From contig JACRER010000086.1 of NCBI GenBank assembly GCA_016234365.1, positions 41,989 to 105,988 of the forward strand: a stretch of 64,000 nucleotides of DNA, in the 5' to 3' direction. The position numbers and the translations under genes were made by a program. Under the pieces are notes generated by a model. The model did not search any database. It was not told the DNA's origin and saw nothing but the letters and a program-made list of their open reading frames with translations. Within the stretch, counting starts at the first letter, position 1; every line of letters begins with the position of its first letter. This DNA comes from Elusimicrobiota bacterium. Its GTDB lineage: Bacteria > Elusimicrobiota > Elusimicrobia > Elusimicrobiales > UBA9959. Shown here piece by piece: positions 33,023 through 44,593 of this stretch.

Positions 33023-34423
33023 ATGAAATTACTGCTCTCCCTGTTGCTGCTGCTCGCGCCCGCGCTTTCCGGCGCCGGCGAAGCGCTGAAGATAGATTTT
33101 GCCGGCGATACCTATACCGCCGACTCGGCGGCCGTGCCCGCCCCGGCCGTGGCTAAACCCGCTCCCGCCGGCAAGGGCCGCGCCGCCACGCTGCCCAAAA
33201 AGAAATGGACGGTGCTGGTTTTCGTCAACGGCAAGAACGACCTGGAACGGGCCGGCCTGCTGAACGTGAACATGATGGAGATGGTGGGGTCCAACGCCTC
33301 CGTCAACATAGTGGCCGAACTGGGCCGTATGAACGGCCAGGGCGGAGACACCACGGACGACGGCAACTGGACCGGCTCGCGCCGGCTTTATGTCACCAAG
33401 GACAAAGACATGAAGAAGGTGTCCTCCAAAGTGGTGATGGCCACGGAGAAAGTGGACATGGGCGATTATAAGCGCGCCGTGGACTTTGTGCTGTGGGGCA
33501 AGAAGAACTACCCGGCCGAGAAGTACATGCTGATCCTCTGGGACCACGGTTCCGGCTGGATGGACCCGCGCAAAGAGGCCGCCAAGGCCGCGTCCCCGGA
33601 CGGCAAGGGCATTTCTTTCGACGATGAGACCGGCAACTACATCCGTACCCGCGAGATAGGCAGCATAGTGCGCGAAGCGGGCGGCGTGGACGTGCTGGCC
33701 TTCGACGCCTGCCTGATGCAGATGGGCGAGACGCTCAGCGAAGTCAAAGGCAGCGTGAACGTGATGGTGGGCTCCGAGGAAGTGGTTCCCGGAGTCGGCT
33801 ACCCGTACCACTCTTTCCTGGGCGCGCTGGCCAAGGAGCCCGGCATGGGCGCCGAGAAGCTTGGCGCTATTATGGTGGAGGCCTACCGGATGTTCTACGA
33901 GCAGGACATCAAGCGCGGAGCGCAGCTCTCCGCGATACGGGTTGCTAAGGCTTCCGAGTTCGAGAACCGCGTGAAGGACGTGGCGGCCGCCCTGAAAGAG
34001 GTGGATGATACGGCCGCGCTGAAGGCCGCGCGCGCGGGTGTGCTGCGCTTCGACATGATAGGCGCGCAGTCCGACCCGAAGAAGCAGATCTCCTTCTACG
34101 GCGACCTGTATAATTATCTGGAACTGGCCGAGGGCGCCATGACGGCCAAGGGCGCCGCCGCCGACGGGCTGAAGGCCAAGTCGGCCGGGCTGCGGGAGTT
34201 CATCGCCAAGGACCTGGTGATCAGCAACGGCTACTTCGACAAGGACCGTATCGGGCATGACTTCAAGGATTCCCACGGCATCTCGGTGTATATCCCGCCG
34301 GTCATAGAGAAGATAGACCAGGCCAAGCTTGAGGGCATCTTCGAGGGCAAGTACGCGGACTTCGCCTTCGCGAAGGCCACCGGCTGGCACGACTTCGTTA
34401 CGTTCCTCTACGGCAAGCGCTAG
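33023..34423 (+). CDS. Clostripain-family (C11) cysteine peptidase, secreted
   Basis: 466 residues from the ATG at 33023 with GGAGG 7 nt upstream. A signal peptide (about residues 1-19) and a proline/alanine-rich linker precede the C11 caspase-like domain. The catalytic histidine is H175 in ILWDHGSGW and the catalytic cysteine is C230 in LAFDACLMQMGE. C11 peptidases usually cut after arginine or lysine and may self-process; the target here is unknown. The gene stands alone between a consensus promoter and a strong terminator. Confidence 0.9.
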   Translation: MKLLLSLLLLLAPALSGAGEALKIDFAGDTYTADSAAVPAPAVAKPAPAGKGRAATLPKKKWTVLVFVNGKNDLERAGLLNVNMMEMVGSNASVNIVAELGRMNGQGGDTTDDGNWTGSRRLYVTKDKDMKKVSSKVVMATEKVDMGDYKRAVDFVLWGKKNYPAEKYMLILWDHGSGWMDPRKEAAKAASPDGKGISFDDETGNYIRTREIGSIVREAGGVDVLAFDACLMQMGETLSEVKGSVNVMVGSEEVVPGVGYPYHSFLGALAKEPGMGAEKLGAIMVEAYRMFYEQDIKRGAQLSAIRVAKASEFENRVKDVAAALKEVDDTAALKAARAGVLRFDMIGAQSDPKKQISFYGDLYNYLELAEGAMTAKGAAADGLKAKSAGLREFIAKDLVISNGYFDKDRIGHDFKDSHGISVYIPPVIEKIDQAKLEGIFEGKYADFAFAKATGWHDFVTFLYGKR

Positions 34424-34442
34424 GCGCCGGCCGCGGAGGCTG

Positions 34443-34474
34443 AGCCCCCCGGGAGTGCCGGGGGGCTTTTTATT
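34443..34474 (+). terminator. Rho-independent terminator after the clostripain gene
   Basis: 10-bp stem AGCCCCCCGG/CCGGGGGGCT (34443-34452 and 34458-34467) with a 5-nt loop and a TTTTATTT tail. Confidence 0.9.
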
Positions 34475-34489
34475 TGTAGAATTTCGTGG

Positions 34490-35515
34490 ATGAAGCGCGT
34501 CCTGCTGGTGAATTTTGCCGAGTGTCCCGAGAACCTGCATTTCGAGCGGGCGCTGGGCCGCGCCGTTTCGCGGCGCCGGGACGTGGCGCTGGACGTGCTG
34601 CACGACTTCGACTATCATTACGATTTTATCGGCGCTCCGGTGCCGCCGCGCGGGCGGCGCTTGCGCTGCGGCCCGCTTGCCGGACTTAAAAAGACCCTTG
34701 GGCGCTACGACTCGCTGGTGTTGCTGGATTTTCCCAAACGCTCGCGCTGCGCCGGCGCCTTCCTCTGGCTGGCGCGGCAGGCCCCGGCGGCAAAAAAATT
34801 CTTCATAGCCAACCACCTTATCCCCATGCCGGGGCAGAACCTGGCGGCGGACCTCGCGCGCAAATGGCGGGCGCTGGCGGGAGTCGGGGCCGGCTGGATG
34901 CTGGAGGCCGACGACCGGGCGCTCTGGGCGGCCGCGGGGCTGGCCGGGGCCCGGCTGCTGGGGCGCAATTACTCCGCCGACTGCGTCTATTACTCCCCGC
35001 AGGCCGTAGAGCCGGGCGGCTACGCTTTTTCCGCGGGTTCCGCCGGGCGCGATTACGCGGCGCTGGCCGCCGGCGCCAGGCGCGCCGGTTTTGGCGTCAA
35101 GATCTTCACGGACTCCAGGCCGGGCAAACTGCCCGGCAGCCCGGAAGTGCTGCCGCTGGCCAAAAACCTGCACAACCTCAGGGAGGCCGCCGCGCGCGCC
35201 CGCGCCGTGGTGGTGCCGGTTAAGGACGCCCATATTAATTCTTCGGCCGGCAATTCCATCGCCTTCCTGGCCATGGCGCTGGGCCGCCCGGTGCTGGCGC
35301 GGCGGACCCCGTATATGGAGCGCTATATAAAGGACGGGGTTAACGGCTTTTTCTACGACCGGCTGACGCCGGCCGCGCTGGCCGGAGGGCTGCGGCGTAT
35401 AGCGGCGCTCACTCCCGCCGCGCTGAAAAAGCTGGGCGGCGCGGCGCGCCGCACCGTTCTTGCCAAGGCCAACCTGGACCGCTTCTGCGCCGGCTTCGTG
35501 AAAAAATATCTGTAA
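34490..35515 (+). CDS. GT-B-fold glycosyltransferase-like protein
   Basis: 341 residues. The C-terminal half carries the nucleotide-sugar-binding pattern of family-1-like glycosyltransferases (NSIAFLAMALGRPVLA, then PYMERYIKDGVNGFFYD). The N-terminal half is a divergent Rossmann-like domain (MKRVLLVNFAECPEN). No signal peptide is seen, so it acts in the cytoplasm. Substrates are unknown. It starts 15 nt after the terminator tail with no Shine-Dalgarno sequence, and a TAGAAT at 34477-34482 ends 7 nt before the ATG. A REP-like inverted repeat follows the stop. Confidence 0.78.
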   Translation: MKRVLLVNFAECPENLHFERALGRAVSRRRDVALDVLHDFDYHYDFIGAPVPPRGRRLRCGPLAGLKKTLGRYDSLVLLDFPKRSRCAGAFLWLARQAPAAKKFFIANHLIPMPGQNLAADLARKWRALAGVGAGWMLEADDRALWAAAGLAGARLLGRNYSADCVYYSPQAVEPGGYAFSAGSAGRDYAALAAGARRAGFGVKIFTDSRPGKLPGSPEVLPLAKNLHNLREAAARARAVVVPVKDAHINSSAGNSIAFLAMALGRPVLARRTPYMERYIKDGVNGFFYDRLTPAALAGGLRRIAALTPAALKKLGGAARRTVLAKANLDRFCAGFVKKYL

Positions 35516-35519
35516 AATA

Positions 35520-35600
35520 GAAAATAGGGACAGCGCCCTATAAATCCGGTAGGTTCCGGGGGCGGAATGTTCAGGAAAATAGGGCGCTGTCCCTATTTTC
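35520..35600. repeat. REP/MITE-like inverted repeat
   Basis: Perfect 22-bp arms at 35520-35541 and 35579-35600 (core AGGGACAGCGCCCT) enclose 37 bp with a small CCGG/CCGG hairpin. It lies between the glycosyltransferase and guaA. The long self-complementary shape resembles repeats mobilised by REP-associated tyrosine transposases. No transposase is present here. Confidence 0.65.
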
Positions 35601-35617
35601 CGGGCGCGCTCTTAATT

Positions 35618-35626
35618 TGTTAGAAT
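35618..35626 (+). promoter_or_regulatory. Extended -10 promoter for guaA
   Basis: TGTTAGAAT is an extended -10 type, 47 nt before the guaA ATG. AAGGGG then lies about 8 nt upstream of the start as the ribosome-binding site. Confidence 0.5.
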
Positions 35627-35673
35627 TAAGAAGTACTATCTGACATCTGAGCCGGCGACAAGGGGAATATCCG

Positions 35674-38672
<2,999 letters not shown>

Positions 38673-38714
38673 ACCAGTCCTGCCGGGGCATGGCTCCGCG
38701 GGCCCGCTTGCGGG

Positions 38715-39179
38715 TTATTTTGAGGGAGCGGTCTCTTCTTCCAGGCGGTTGAGGAGGATGGAGTTGTAGTAGGTGTCTTTGCCTATCTGCTTTATCTTGT
38801 TGAAGAAGCCGCAGGCGCGCACTTCGGAGCCCTTTTCCAGCGAAGGCAGGCGTAGCGAAATAATGTTGATGAAGTCGTAGCTTCCGTCGGAAGACGTCTC
38901 CTGCAGGCTGAACACCGCGTACGGGCGCACCAGTTTGTTGTCCTCCACGCGCAGGTCCAGCACCGTCCCCCGCACGCATACCGAGGCGGCCTCGTATTTC
39001 TCAGGCGAGCGGTTCAGGTCCGCCACCAGGACGGGTACGTCGTGCCGGTGCCAGGACGGCAGCCGGCACAGCCCCAGCAAAAAGCCAAGCAGCGCCAGGC
39101 CGGCCAGCGCCGCGGCGCACCTGCCCCAGAAGTGTCCCACGAACCAGGCTAAAAGTTGTTTCCTGCTGTCCATCATCAT
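38715..39179 (-). CDS. Membrane-anchored small protein, paralogue of the 39187 gene
   Basis: 154 residues of unrecognised function. One transmembrane segment (about residues 15-37, LAGLALLGFLLGL) precedes a compact beta-rich domain with CVRGTVLDL, YAVFSLQET, YDFINIISLR and KIKQIGKDTYYNSILLNR. The pattern fits a small OB-fold-like barrel. It is a tandem duplicate of the 39187 gene, 7 nt away and in the same direction. Three consecutive ATG codons begin the frame, so the exact start is uncertain by two residues. It is probably exposed on the periplasmic side. Confidence 0.72.
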   Translation of the reverse strand: MMMDSRKQLLAWFVGHFWGRCAAALAGLALLGFLLGLCRLPSWHRHDVPVLVADLNRSPEKYEAASVCVRGTVLDLRVEDNKLVRPYAVFSLQETSSDGSYDFINIISLRLPSLEKGSEVRACGFFNKIKQIGKDTYYNSILLNRLEEETAPSK

Positions 39180-39186
39180 AAGTTCG

Positions 39187-39663
39187 TCAGAACGTCCTGC
39201 TTTTTACGCCGCCGCGCAGCGGCCCTTCGTACTTCCCGGCGGCTTCGCTCTTGAACCGGTTAAGCAGTATCACGTTATGGTAAGTGTCCTTGCCTATCTG
39301 CTTCATCTCGCTGAACACCCCGCAGGCCAGCACCAGCCCGGCCGGCGCGGCCTCGCGCTCCCTGAAAGAGATGATGCTGACAAAATCGTAATCTCCGGCG
39401 CCGCGCGTTTCCTTGAGGCTGAAGATGGAGTACGGCAGGTCCTCGGCTTCGGCTCCGGTTTCCTTCAGGTTCAGCAGCGTCCCCCGCACGCAGACGTTGC
39501 GCGCGTTGAAGCGCTCCGGTGCGGCGTTAAGCTCGAAAACGGAGACCGCGCCCCCCGCCGACAGCTTGGCCTTGCTGAAGCAGCCGAAGGCGTAGCCGGC
39601 CGCAGTCGCCGCCGCGGCGACGAGCAGCAGCTGGGTCCGGAATTCCTTCAGGACCCAGAGCAT
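39187..39663 (-). CDS. Membrane-anchored small protein, paralogue of the 38715 gene
   Basis: 158 residues of unrecognised function. A transmembrane segment (about residues 10-28) is followed by the same beta-rich domain as its neighbour (CVRGTLLNL, YSIFSLKET, YDFVSIISFR, MKQIGKDTYHNVILLNR). GGAGG lies immediately upstream of the ATG, so it is the leading gene of the pair. It could be an OB-fold-like nucleic-acid- or ligand-binding module, but no known family is assigned. Confidence 0.72.
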   Translation of the reverse strand: MLWVLKEFRTQLLLVAAAATAAGYAFGCFSKAKLSAGGAVSVFELNAAPERFNARNVCVRGTLLNLKETGAEAEDLPYSIFSLKETRGAGDYDFVSIISFREREAAPAGLVLACGVFSEMKQIGKDTYHNVILLNRFKSEAAGKYEGPLRGGVKSRTF

Positions 39664-39794
39664 AAGCCTCCGGCCGTTATAGTCGACTATGACCCCTCCG
39701 TATGCCTACGGCGTCAGGATCGCTGCTGTCTTACGATGATGGTCCCCAAGACCGCCCGTTAAATATACCAAAAAAGTTCCGCGCCGTGGAGGCG

Positions 39795-40574
39795 CTAGTC
39801 GCCCTTGAATTTGGGCTTGCGCTTTTCCATGAAGGCTTTTATGCCTTCCTCGTAGTCGCCGCTGTTGTAGACCTTGCGGCGCAGAGCCTGGATGCGCTCG
39901 AAAGACTCCGGGCTGATGGGATGGGCCTCGGAGAGGATCCTGAACTGTTCCTTTATCACCGACACGGCAAGAGGCGAGTTGGCGGCGATGGTGTGCGCCA
40001 GCGCGAAGGTGAAGTCCTCTATCTCCTTGGACCTGACCAGGTGGTTGAGGATGCCGAAATGGTAGGCGCGCTCGGCTTTCACAGGCTCGGCGGTAAAGAA
40101 CATCTCTTTGGCGATGTTGGAGCCCACGCGGTTGATGAAATGCATTATGCCGGAGGCGTTGTAGGGCAGGCCCATCTTCACCGGCGTGATGGCGAAAGTG
40201 GCGGTCTCGTCGCCTACGGCGAGGTCGCAGGTGACGGCCAGGTCCGTGGCGCCGCCCCACACGCTGCCCTGGATCATGGCTATCACCGGGCCGGGATAAT
40301 TCTGGATGGCGCGGAAGGCCACTTCCATGGGGCTGTCGTAGGCCAGCGGGTCGTGGTGCACCTTGGGCAGCTGGGTGATGTCGTGCCCGGCGCTCCACAC
40401 GCGCGCGCCCTTTTCGGCGCGGAGTATGACCACGGAGACTTTCTTCGTTTTGAAGTCATCCAGCGCGGCCACTATTTCGCCGCACAACTCCAGGCTCAGC
40501 GCGTTGCGCCTGGCCGGGTTGTTGAGGGTAAGTACGCCTATATTGTCCGTGACCTGCCGCAGGATAAGTGCCAT
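39795..40574 (-). CDS. scpB: Methylmalonyl-CoA decarboxylase (crotonase family)
   Basis: 259 residues. It is a crotonase-fold protein whose motifs follow the E. coli ScpB/YgfG type closely: VWSAGHDITQLP, GSVWGGATDLAV, FAITPVKMGLPYN, GILNHLV, SPLAVSVIKEQ, and a KRKPKFKGD C-terminus. The reaction would be decarboxylation of methylmalonyl-CoA to propionyl-CoA. AAGGAG lies 7 nt before the ATG. It is monocistronic and divergent from the 40615 gene. A generic enoyl-CoA hydratase is the alternative, but the WGG oxyanion segment favours ScpB. Confidence 0.85.
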   Translation of the reverse strand: MALILRQVTDNIGVLTLNNPARRNALSLELCGEIVAALDDFKTKKVSVVILRAEKGARVWSAGHDITQLPKVHHDPLAYDSPMEVAFRAIQNYPGPVIAMIQGSVWGGATDLAVTCDLAVGDETATFAITPVKMGLPYNASGIMHFINRVGSNIAKEMFFTAEPVKAERAYHFGILNHLVRSKEIEDFTFALAHTIAANSPLAVSVIKEQFRILSEAHPISPESFERIQALRRKVYNSGDYEEGIKAFMEKRKPKFKGD

Positions 40575-40602
40575 TGTGGTCTCCTTGCTATTCCAGCAAT
40601 TG

Positions 40603-40608
40603 TATAAT
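40603..40608 (+). promoter_or_regulatory. -10 box for the 40615 gene
   Basis: Perfect TATAAT ending 6 nt before the ATG at 40615, with no ribosome-binding site between. Strong leaderless candidate. Confidence 0.55.
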
Positions 40609-40614
40609 TAAATA

Positions 40615-41880
40615 ATGACGAAAATATTGCCGGTTCTGCTGGCGCTGGCCCTGCCTGCCGGCGCGGCCCAGCCCTGCGGGGACCTGGCCGCGGCCGCCCG
40701 AGGGGTGTCGGCCCGGATCTCCGAAAAACCAAAAGACCTGCCCGCGCTGTTCGATAAAACCCTGTTCGCGCACATTTCAGAGGCCGCACTGGCGGACGTG
40801 CTGGCCGGTGTGCGCAAGGCCAACGGGCCGGTAACGGCGCAGGCGCTGGTGAGCTCGGGCCCGGCCTGTTCGGCAAATTTCCTGCTGGACACCGCGCAGG
40901 GCTGGCGCGTGCCGGTGGGGATCTCCATGAACCCGGTGAGCGGGAAGCTGAACGGGATCTTTTTCGGCCAGGCCTACAAGAAGGATATGACCCTGGCCAG
41001 GGTCCGCGAGGAACTGGCCGCGCTGCCCGGCCGCAAAGGCCTGCTGGTCATGCGGTTCGGGGAGAAGGCCGAGGCCGCGGAGTCGCTGGACCCCGAAGCG
41101 CGCTTCGCCGTGGGCTCGGCGTTCAAACTTTACGTGCTTGGCGCGCTGCTGGAGGAGGGGGTGCCGTGGACGCGCGTTTTCCGCCTGAAGGAAGAGGATA
41201 AGTCGCTGCCCTCGGGGAAACTGCGCGGCTGGCCGGACGGCTCGCCGCTGACCGCCCACACCCTGGCCGCGCTGATGATCTCCGAGAGCGACAATACCGC
41301 CTCCGATACGCTGATCTCGGCGCTGGGGCGCCGCCGCGTGGAGGCCGCGCTGAGCGCGCTGGGCCATTCCTCTCCGGAGGCGCTGCGCCCGTTCCTGCGC
41401 ACGTCGGAAATGTTCCGGCTGAAGGCGGACAGCGAAACCGCGCTGGAGTATATCAACCTGCCGACGGAGGAGAAGTACGCCTTCCTGGCCAGGCTGGGCT
41501 CCAGACCCCTCACGGCCGCGGCTTTACGGCCCGGGCCGTTCGCCATAGATAAGATAGAATGGGCCGCGTCTCCCGCCGACCTGTGCCGCGTCATGAAGTA
41601 TTTCAAGGACAAGGACGACAAGGCGGCGCTGGAGATACTGGCTATGAACCCGGGGCTGACCATGCCGCCCGGAAAATTCCTTTACGCGGGCTACAAAGGC
41701 GGCAGTGAGCCCGGCGTGCTGGCCATGGCCTGGCTGTTAAAAAACTCCGACGGTAACTGGTCTTGCCTGGCCGCGACGTGGAACAACGAGCTGGCCGTGC
41801 TGGAGGAAGGCAAATTCTTCTCGATCATGCAGGGCGCGCTGAACGCGCTGGGCGGGCCGCCCATGCTGAGCGAGCTTTAA
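40615..41880 (+). CDS. Exported serine hydrolase, class A beta-lactamase-like
   Basis: 421 residues. A signal peptide (about residues 1-18) precedes a small N-terminal domain of about 110 residues and a beta-lactamase-like transpeptidase domain. The catalytic S168-x-x-K171 is in VGSAFKLY, SDN is at 225-227 (SESDNTAS), and a KGG-type motif is in YKGG. It may be a beta-lactamase relative or a peptidoglycan-acting hydrolase; resistance function cannot be judged from sequence. Its TAA stop overlaps the TAA of the convergent DUF4105 gene through TTAA. Confidence 0.83.
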   Translation: MTKILPVLLALALPAGAAQPCGDLAAAARGVSARISEKPKDLPALFDKTLFAHISEAALADVLAGVRKANGPVTAQALVSSGPACSANFLLDTAQGWRVPVGISMNPVSGKLNGIFFGQAYKKDMTLARVREELAALPGRKGLLVMRFGEKAEAAESLDPEARFAVGSAFKLYVLGALLEEGVPWTRVFRLKEEDKSLPSGKLRGWPDGSPLTAHTLAALMISESDNTASDTLISALGRRRVEAALSALGHSSPEALRPFLRTSEMFRLKADSETALEYINLPTEEKYAFLARLGSRPLTAAALRPGPFAIDKIEWAASPADLCRVMKYFKDKDDKAALEILAMNPGLTMPPGKFLYAGYKGGSEPGVLAMAWLLKNSDGNWSCLAATWNNELAVLEEGKFFSIMQGALNALGGPPMLSEL

Positions 41881-43007
41881 GGCGCGGGGACCTCTGCCGG
41901 AGCGGTTCCGGCCGCCGGCGGCGGCAACGGGATGAATTCGCGTAAGTTGGAAGCGTCCAGCGTGAAGGCTTTCGGGCCCAGCACGCCCTTGCGCCCCAGG
42001 TAGCCCGGCACCATGGGCGGCGTGGTGGCGTAGAAGTTGTAGATCAGGTTGGGGATGGCCCACATGCGCACGCGGCGCTCTTTGGGCAGCGCGTGGTTGA
42101 TCATGGTGACCAGGTTGTTGGTGCAGTTGTTGCGGGTGGAGTGGTACCATTCTCCGGCGCGGTCTTTGGTGGCCTGTTCCACGGTGTCGCGCGCCATTTT
42201 CACTTTACCGGCCTTGTCGGCGCTCAGCGGGTAGAAGTTCAGCCAGTCCTTGCCAAAGCCCGCGTCCATGGAATAATCCTCGAAATTGGTCAGCAGCCAG
42301 ATTATGTTGTAGGTCTTCTTGAAGCCGGCCAGCAGCGAATAGGCCTGCCCTTCGTGCGCGTATGCTTCCACCGACAGGTAGAAGCCGCGGGACTTGCGGC
42401 CGTCGGCCGCGGTAAAGCCGCCGTCCTCGAATTCGTAAAAGAGCAGCGAGTGGCCGGCTATGCCGGGCGGCTGCACCTTGGTCACGAAATAAATATCCTT
42501 TATCAGCTCCGGCCGGATCACGGCGGAGGTCCAGGTAAAGTCGTGCGCCGTGGCCGCCGGTTCCGCCCAGCGAATATTTGAGACCAGCAGCGCGCCGTCC
42601 TTCTCGCCTTCGAAGACGGCGGGTTTGAACTTGGATTTGTAGGGCGGCTGTTCCGGCGCCGGCACGGCCGGGTCGTAGGGGGCCACGCTGTAAACCTTCA
42701 GGGTATCCAGATCGTCCGAAGCTTCCGCCTTGCCCCAGATCTCCACCGGCTTGCCGTCGTAAGCGGCGGCCTCTTCGGCGGACATCTCCAGCAGGAAAAC
42801 GCGGCCGTCCTCGGTGTTGAATACCGTTTGGCCCGGGTGCGACGTTATTACGCCGCGCAGCTGGTAGGTGACGGCGTGCTTATCGGCGGGCAGGCTTGCC
42901 GCCGGCAGGGGCAGCGGCGAGGCGTAAAGGGAGGAAAAGTCTTCGGCTTTGGCCGCGCCGGCCAGGGCCAGGGAAAGCAGTACGGGAAAAGGGAATTTTT
43001 TCAGCAT
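41877..43007 (-). CDS. Exported DUF4105 (Lnb N-terminal periplasmic)-like protein
   Basis: 376 residues. The signal peptide ends near residue 21. Residues about 45-110 form a small beta domain (YQLRGVITSHPGQTV) like an OB fold. The main domain has the papain-like DUF4105 pattern, with H186 (GIAGHSLLFYEF) and the conserved cysteine C295 in STRNNCTNNL. The C-terminal tail is proline/alanine-rich. The family is thought to hold periplasmic cysteine hydrolases acting on lipoproteins or the cell wall. It overlaps the convergent hydrolase gene by 4 bp at the stops. Confidence 0.72.
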   Translation of the reverse strand: MLKKFPFPVLLSLALAGAAKAEDFSSLYASPLPLPAASLPADKHAVTYQLRGVITSHPGQTVFNTEDGRVFLLEMSAEEAAAYDGKPVEIWGKAEASDDLDTLKVYSVAPYDPAVPAPEQPPYKSKFKPAVFEGEKDGALLVSNIRWAEPAATAHDFTWTSAVIRPELIKDIYFVTKVQPPGIAGHSLLFYEFEDGGFTAADGRKSRGFYLSVEAYAHEGQAYSLLAGFKKTYNIIWLLTNFEDYSMDAGFGKDWLNFYPLSADKAGKVKMARDTVEQATKDRAGEWYHSTRNNCTNNLVTMINHALPKERRVRMWAIPNLIYNFYATTPPMVPGYLGRKGVLGPKAFTLDASNLREFIPLPPPAAGTAPAEVPAP

Positions 43008-43049
43008 AGGGGTATGGTATGTTTTTGGCGGCGGGGCCCCCTAGAGGCT

Positions 43050-43120
43050 AAAGGCCCAGCCCGCGCCGGTATTTCTGCCCAGCCGCCCATGGGCCCCAAG
43101 GGCAGAACCTATAGTATAAT
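43050..43120 (+). promoter_or_regulatory. Promoter region of the amgK-like operon
   Basis: AAAGGCCCAG (43050-43059) and GGCCCCAAGG (43092-43101) recur from the 28000 region. TCTGCCC and GGGCAGA form an inverted repeat at about 43074-43106. A perfect TATAAT at 43115-43120 ends 9 nt before the ATG at 43130. Confidence 0.5.
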
Positions 43121-43129
43121 TGCCTTATC

Positions 43130-44593
43130 ATGCCGCTTAAAAAGACCGTGAAAATCACCGCCGCCCCGGATGCCCGGCACGAGACCTCGTTGAAGGCGCT
43201 CTATAAAAAGACTTTCGGCCGCGAGCCGGAAACTTTAGAGCCGCTGCGCGCCGACGGTTCCGCGCGCAAACTTTTCCGCCTTAAGGACGGCGCCCGCTCG
43301 GTGGTGGGCGTCTTCGGGCCCGACAAGGCCGAGAACGCGGCCTTCCTGGCTTTCTCGCGCCGGTTCCGCGCCGAGAAGCTGCCGGTGCCGGAAATTTACG
43401 CGGCCGACGAGCCGCAGGGCGTGTACATGGAGGAAGACCTGGGCAGCACCACGCTGTTCGAGTACCTCAACGCCGAGCGCAAGGGCGCGGACCTGCCGCC
43501 CCAGGTGCTGGCCGCCTACAAGAAGACGCTGGACTGGCTGCCCCGCTTCCAGGCGCAGGTTAAAAAAGGCATGGACCTGTCCGCCTGCTACCCGCGCGCC
43601 GCCTTCGACCGGCAGTCCATAATGTGGGACCTGAACTATTTCAAGTACTACTTCCTCAAGCTCGCCAAGATCCCGTTCAACGAGGCCAAACTCGAGGACG
43701 ACTTCGCGCGCTTCGCGGATTTTTTGCTGCAGGCGCCGGCGGATTATTTCCTGTACCGGGATTTCCAGAGCCGCAACGTAATGCTGCGCGGCGGCGAGCC
43801 CTGGTTCATAGACTACCAGGGCGGCCGGCGCGGGGCCGCGCAGTACGACCTGGCCTCGCTGCTTTACGACGCCAAGGCCGACCTGCAGCCGGAGACGCGC
43901 GCGGCGCTGCGCCGCCATTACATAGACGCCGCCGGCCACGACCAGAAGGCCTTTATGCGGCATTACCACGCCTTCGTCTATATCCGCATCATGCAGGCCA
44001 TGGGCGCCTACGGCCTGCGCGGCTTTTACGAGCAAAAAACCCATTTCCTCAACAGCGTGCCGTACGCCGTGAAGAATATAGAGTGGCTGCTGCGCAACGC
44101 CGAGACCGGGGTGGAAGTGCCGGAGCTGACGCAGTGCTTCAAGCGCATAGCGGCCTCCTCCTACCTGCGCCAGTTCGGCAAGACCAGGCTCGGCCTTACC
44201 GTGCGCATCACCAGCTTCTCGTTCAAGAACGGCCTGCCGCTGGACGATAAGGGCCACGGGGGCGGCTTTGTGTTCGACTGCCGCGCCCTGCCCAACCCCG
44301 GCCGCTACGAGCAGTACGCGCAGCTCACCGGCCGGGACAAGCCGGTGATAGACTTCCTTAACAAGGAGCCCGAGGTCGCTAAATTCCTGGAGAACGTGTT
44401 CGCCCTCACCGACATGAGCGTGGAGAACTATCTCTCCCGCAATTTCACGTCGCTGATGGTGAATTTCGGCTGCACCGGCGGCCGGCACCGCTCCATGTAC
44501 TGCGCGGAGGCCCTGGCCGCGCGCGTGAAGGCCAAATACGGCGCGCGCGTGGAACTGGCGCACCGCGAATTCCCGGACGGGGCCTCCAAGTGA
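43130..44593 (+). CDS. AmgK-like sugar kinase fused to RapZ C-terminal domain
   Basis: 487 residues. The N-terminal aminoglycoside-phosphotransferase-fold kinase (about 20-330) has EEDLGSTTLFEYL, the catalytic loop YRDFQSRNV (D211, N216) and the Mg-binding FIDYQGG (D228). This matches N-acetylmuramate/N-acetylglucosamine 1-kinases of the AmgK type. The C-terminal roughly 130 residues (about 357-480) match the RapZ C-terminal domain: RITSFSFKNGLP, FVFDCRALPNPGRY and GCTGGRHRSM (C448, H453). RapZ uses this domain to sense glucosamine-6-phosphate. The next gene is a MurU-like uridylyltransferase overlapping by 4 bp, which supports a role in cell-wall sugar recycling. Confidence 0.85.
   Translation: MPLKKTVKITAAPDARHETSLKALYKKTFGREPETLEPLRADGSARKLFRLKDGARSVVGVFGPDKAENAAFLAFSRRFRAEKLPVPEIYAADEPQGVYMEEDLGSTTLFEYLNAERKGADLPPQVLAAYKKTLDWLPRFQAQVKKGMDLSACYPRAAFDRQSIMWDLNYFKYYFLKLAKIPFNEAKLEDDFARFADFLLQAPADYFLYRDFQSRNVMLRGGEPWFIDYQGGRRGAAQYDLASLLYDAKADLQPETRAALRRHYIDAAGHDQKAFMRHYHAFVYIRIMQAMGAYGLRGFYEQKTHFLNSVPYAVKNIEWLLRNAETGVEVPELTQCFKRIAASSYLRQFGKTRLGLTVRITSFSFKNGLPLDDKGHGGGFVFDCRALPNPGRYEQYAQLTGRDKPVIDFLNKEPEVAKFLENVFALTDMSVENYLSRNFTSLMVNFGCTGGRHRSMYCAEALAARVKAKYGARVELAHREFPDGASK

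Noticed and set aside
33029..35233. 734-residue open frame on the minus strand
   Set aside because: It is antisense to the clostripain and glycosyltransferase genes, has a histidine/glycine/arginine-rich low-complexity composition and no domain. It is a GC-rich shadow frame.
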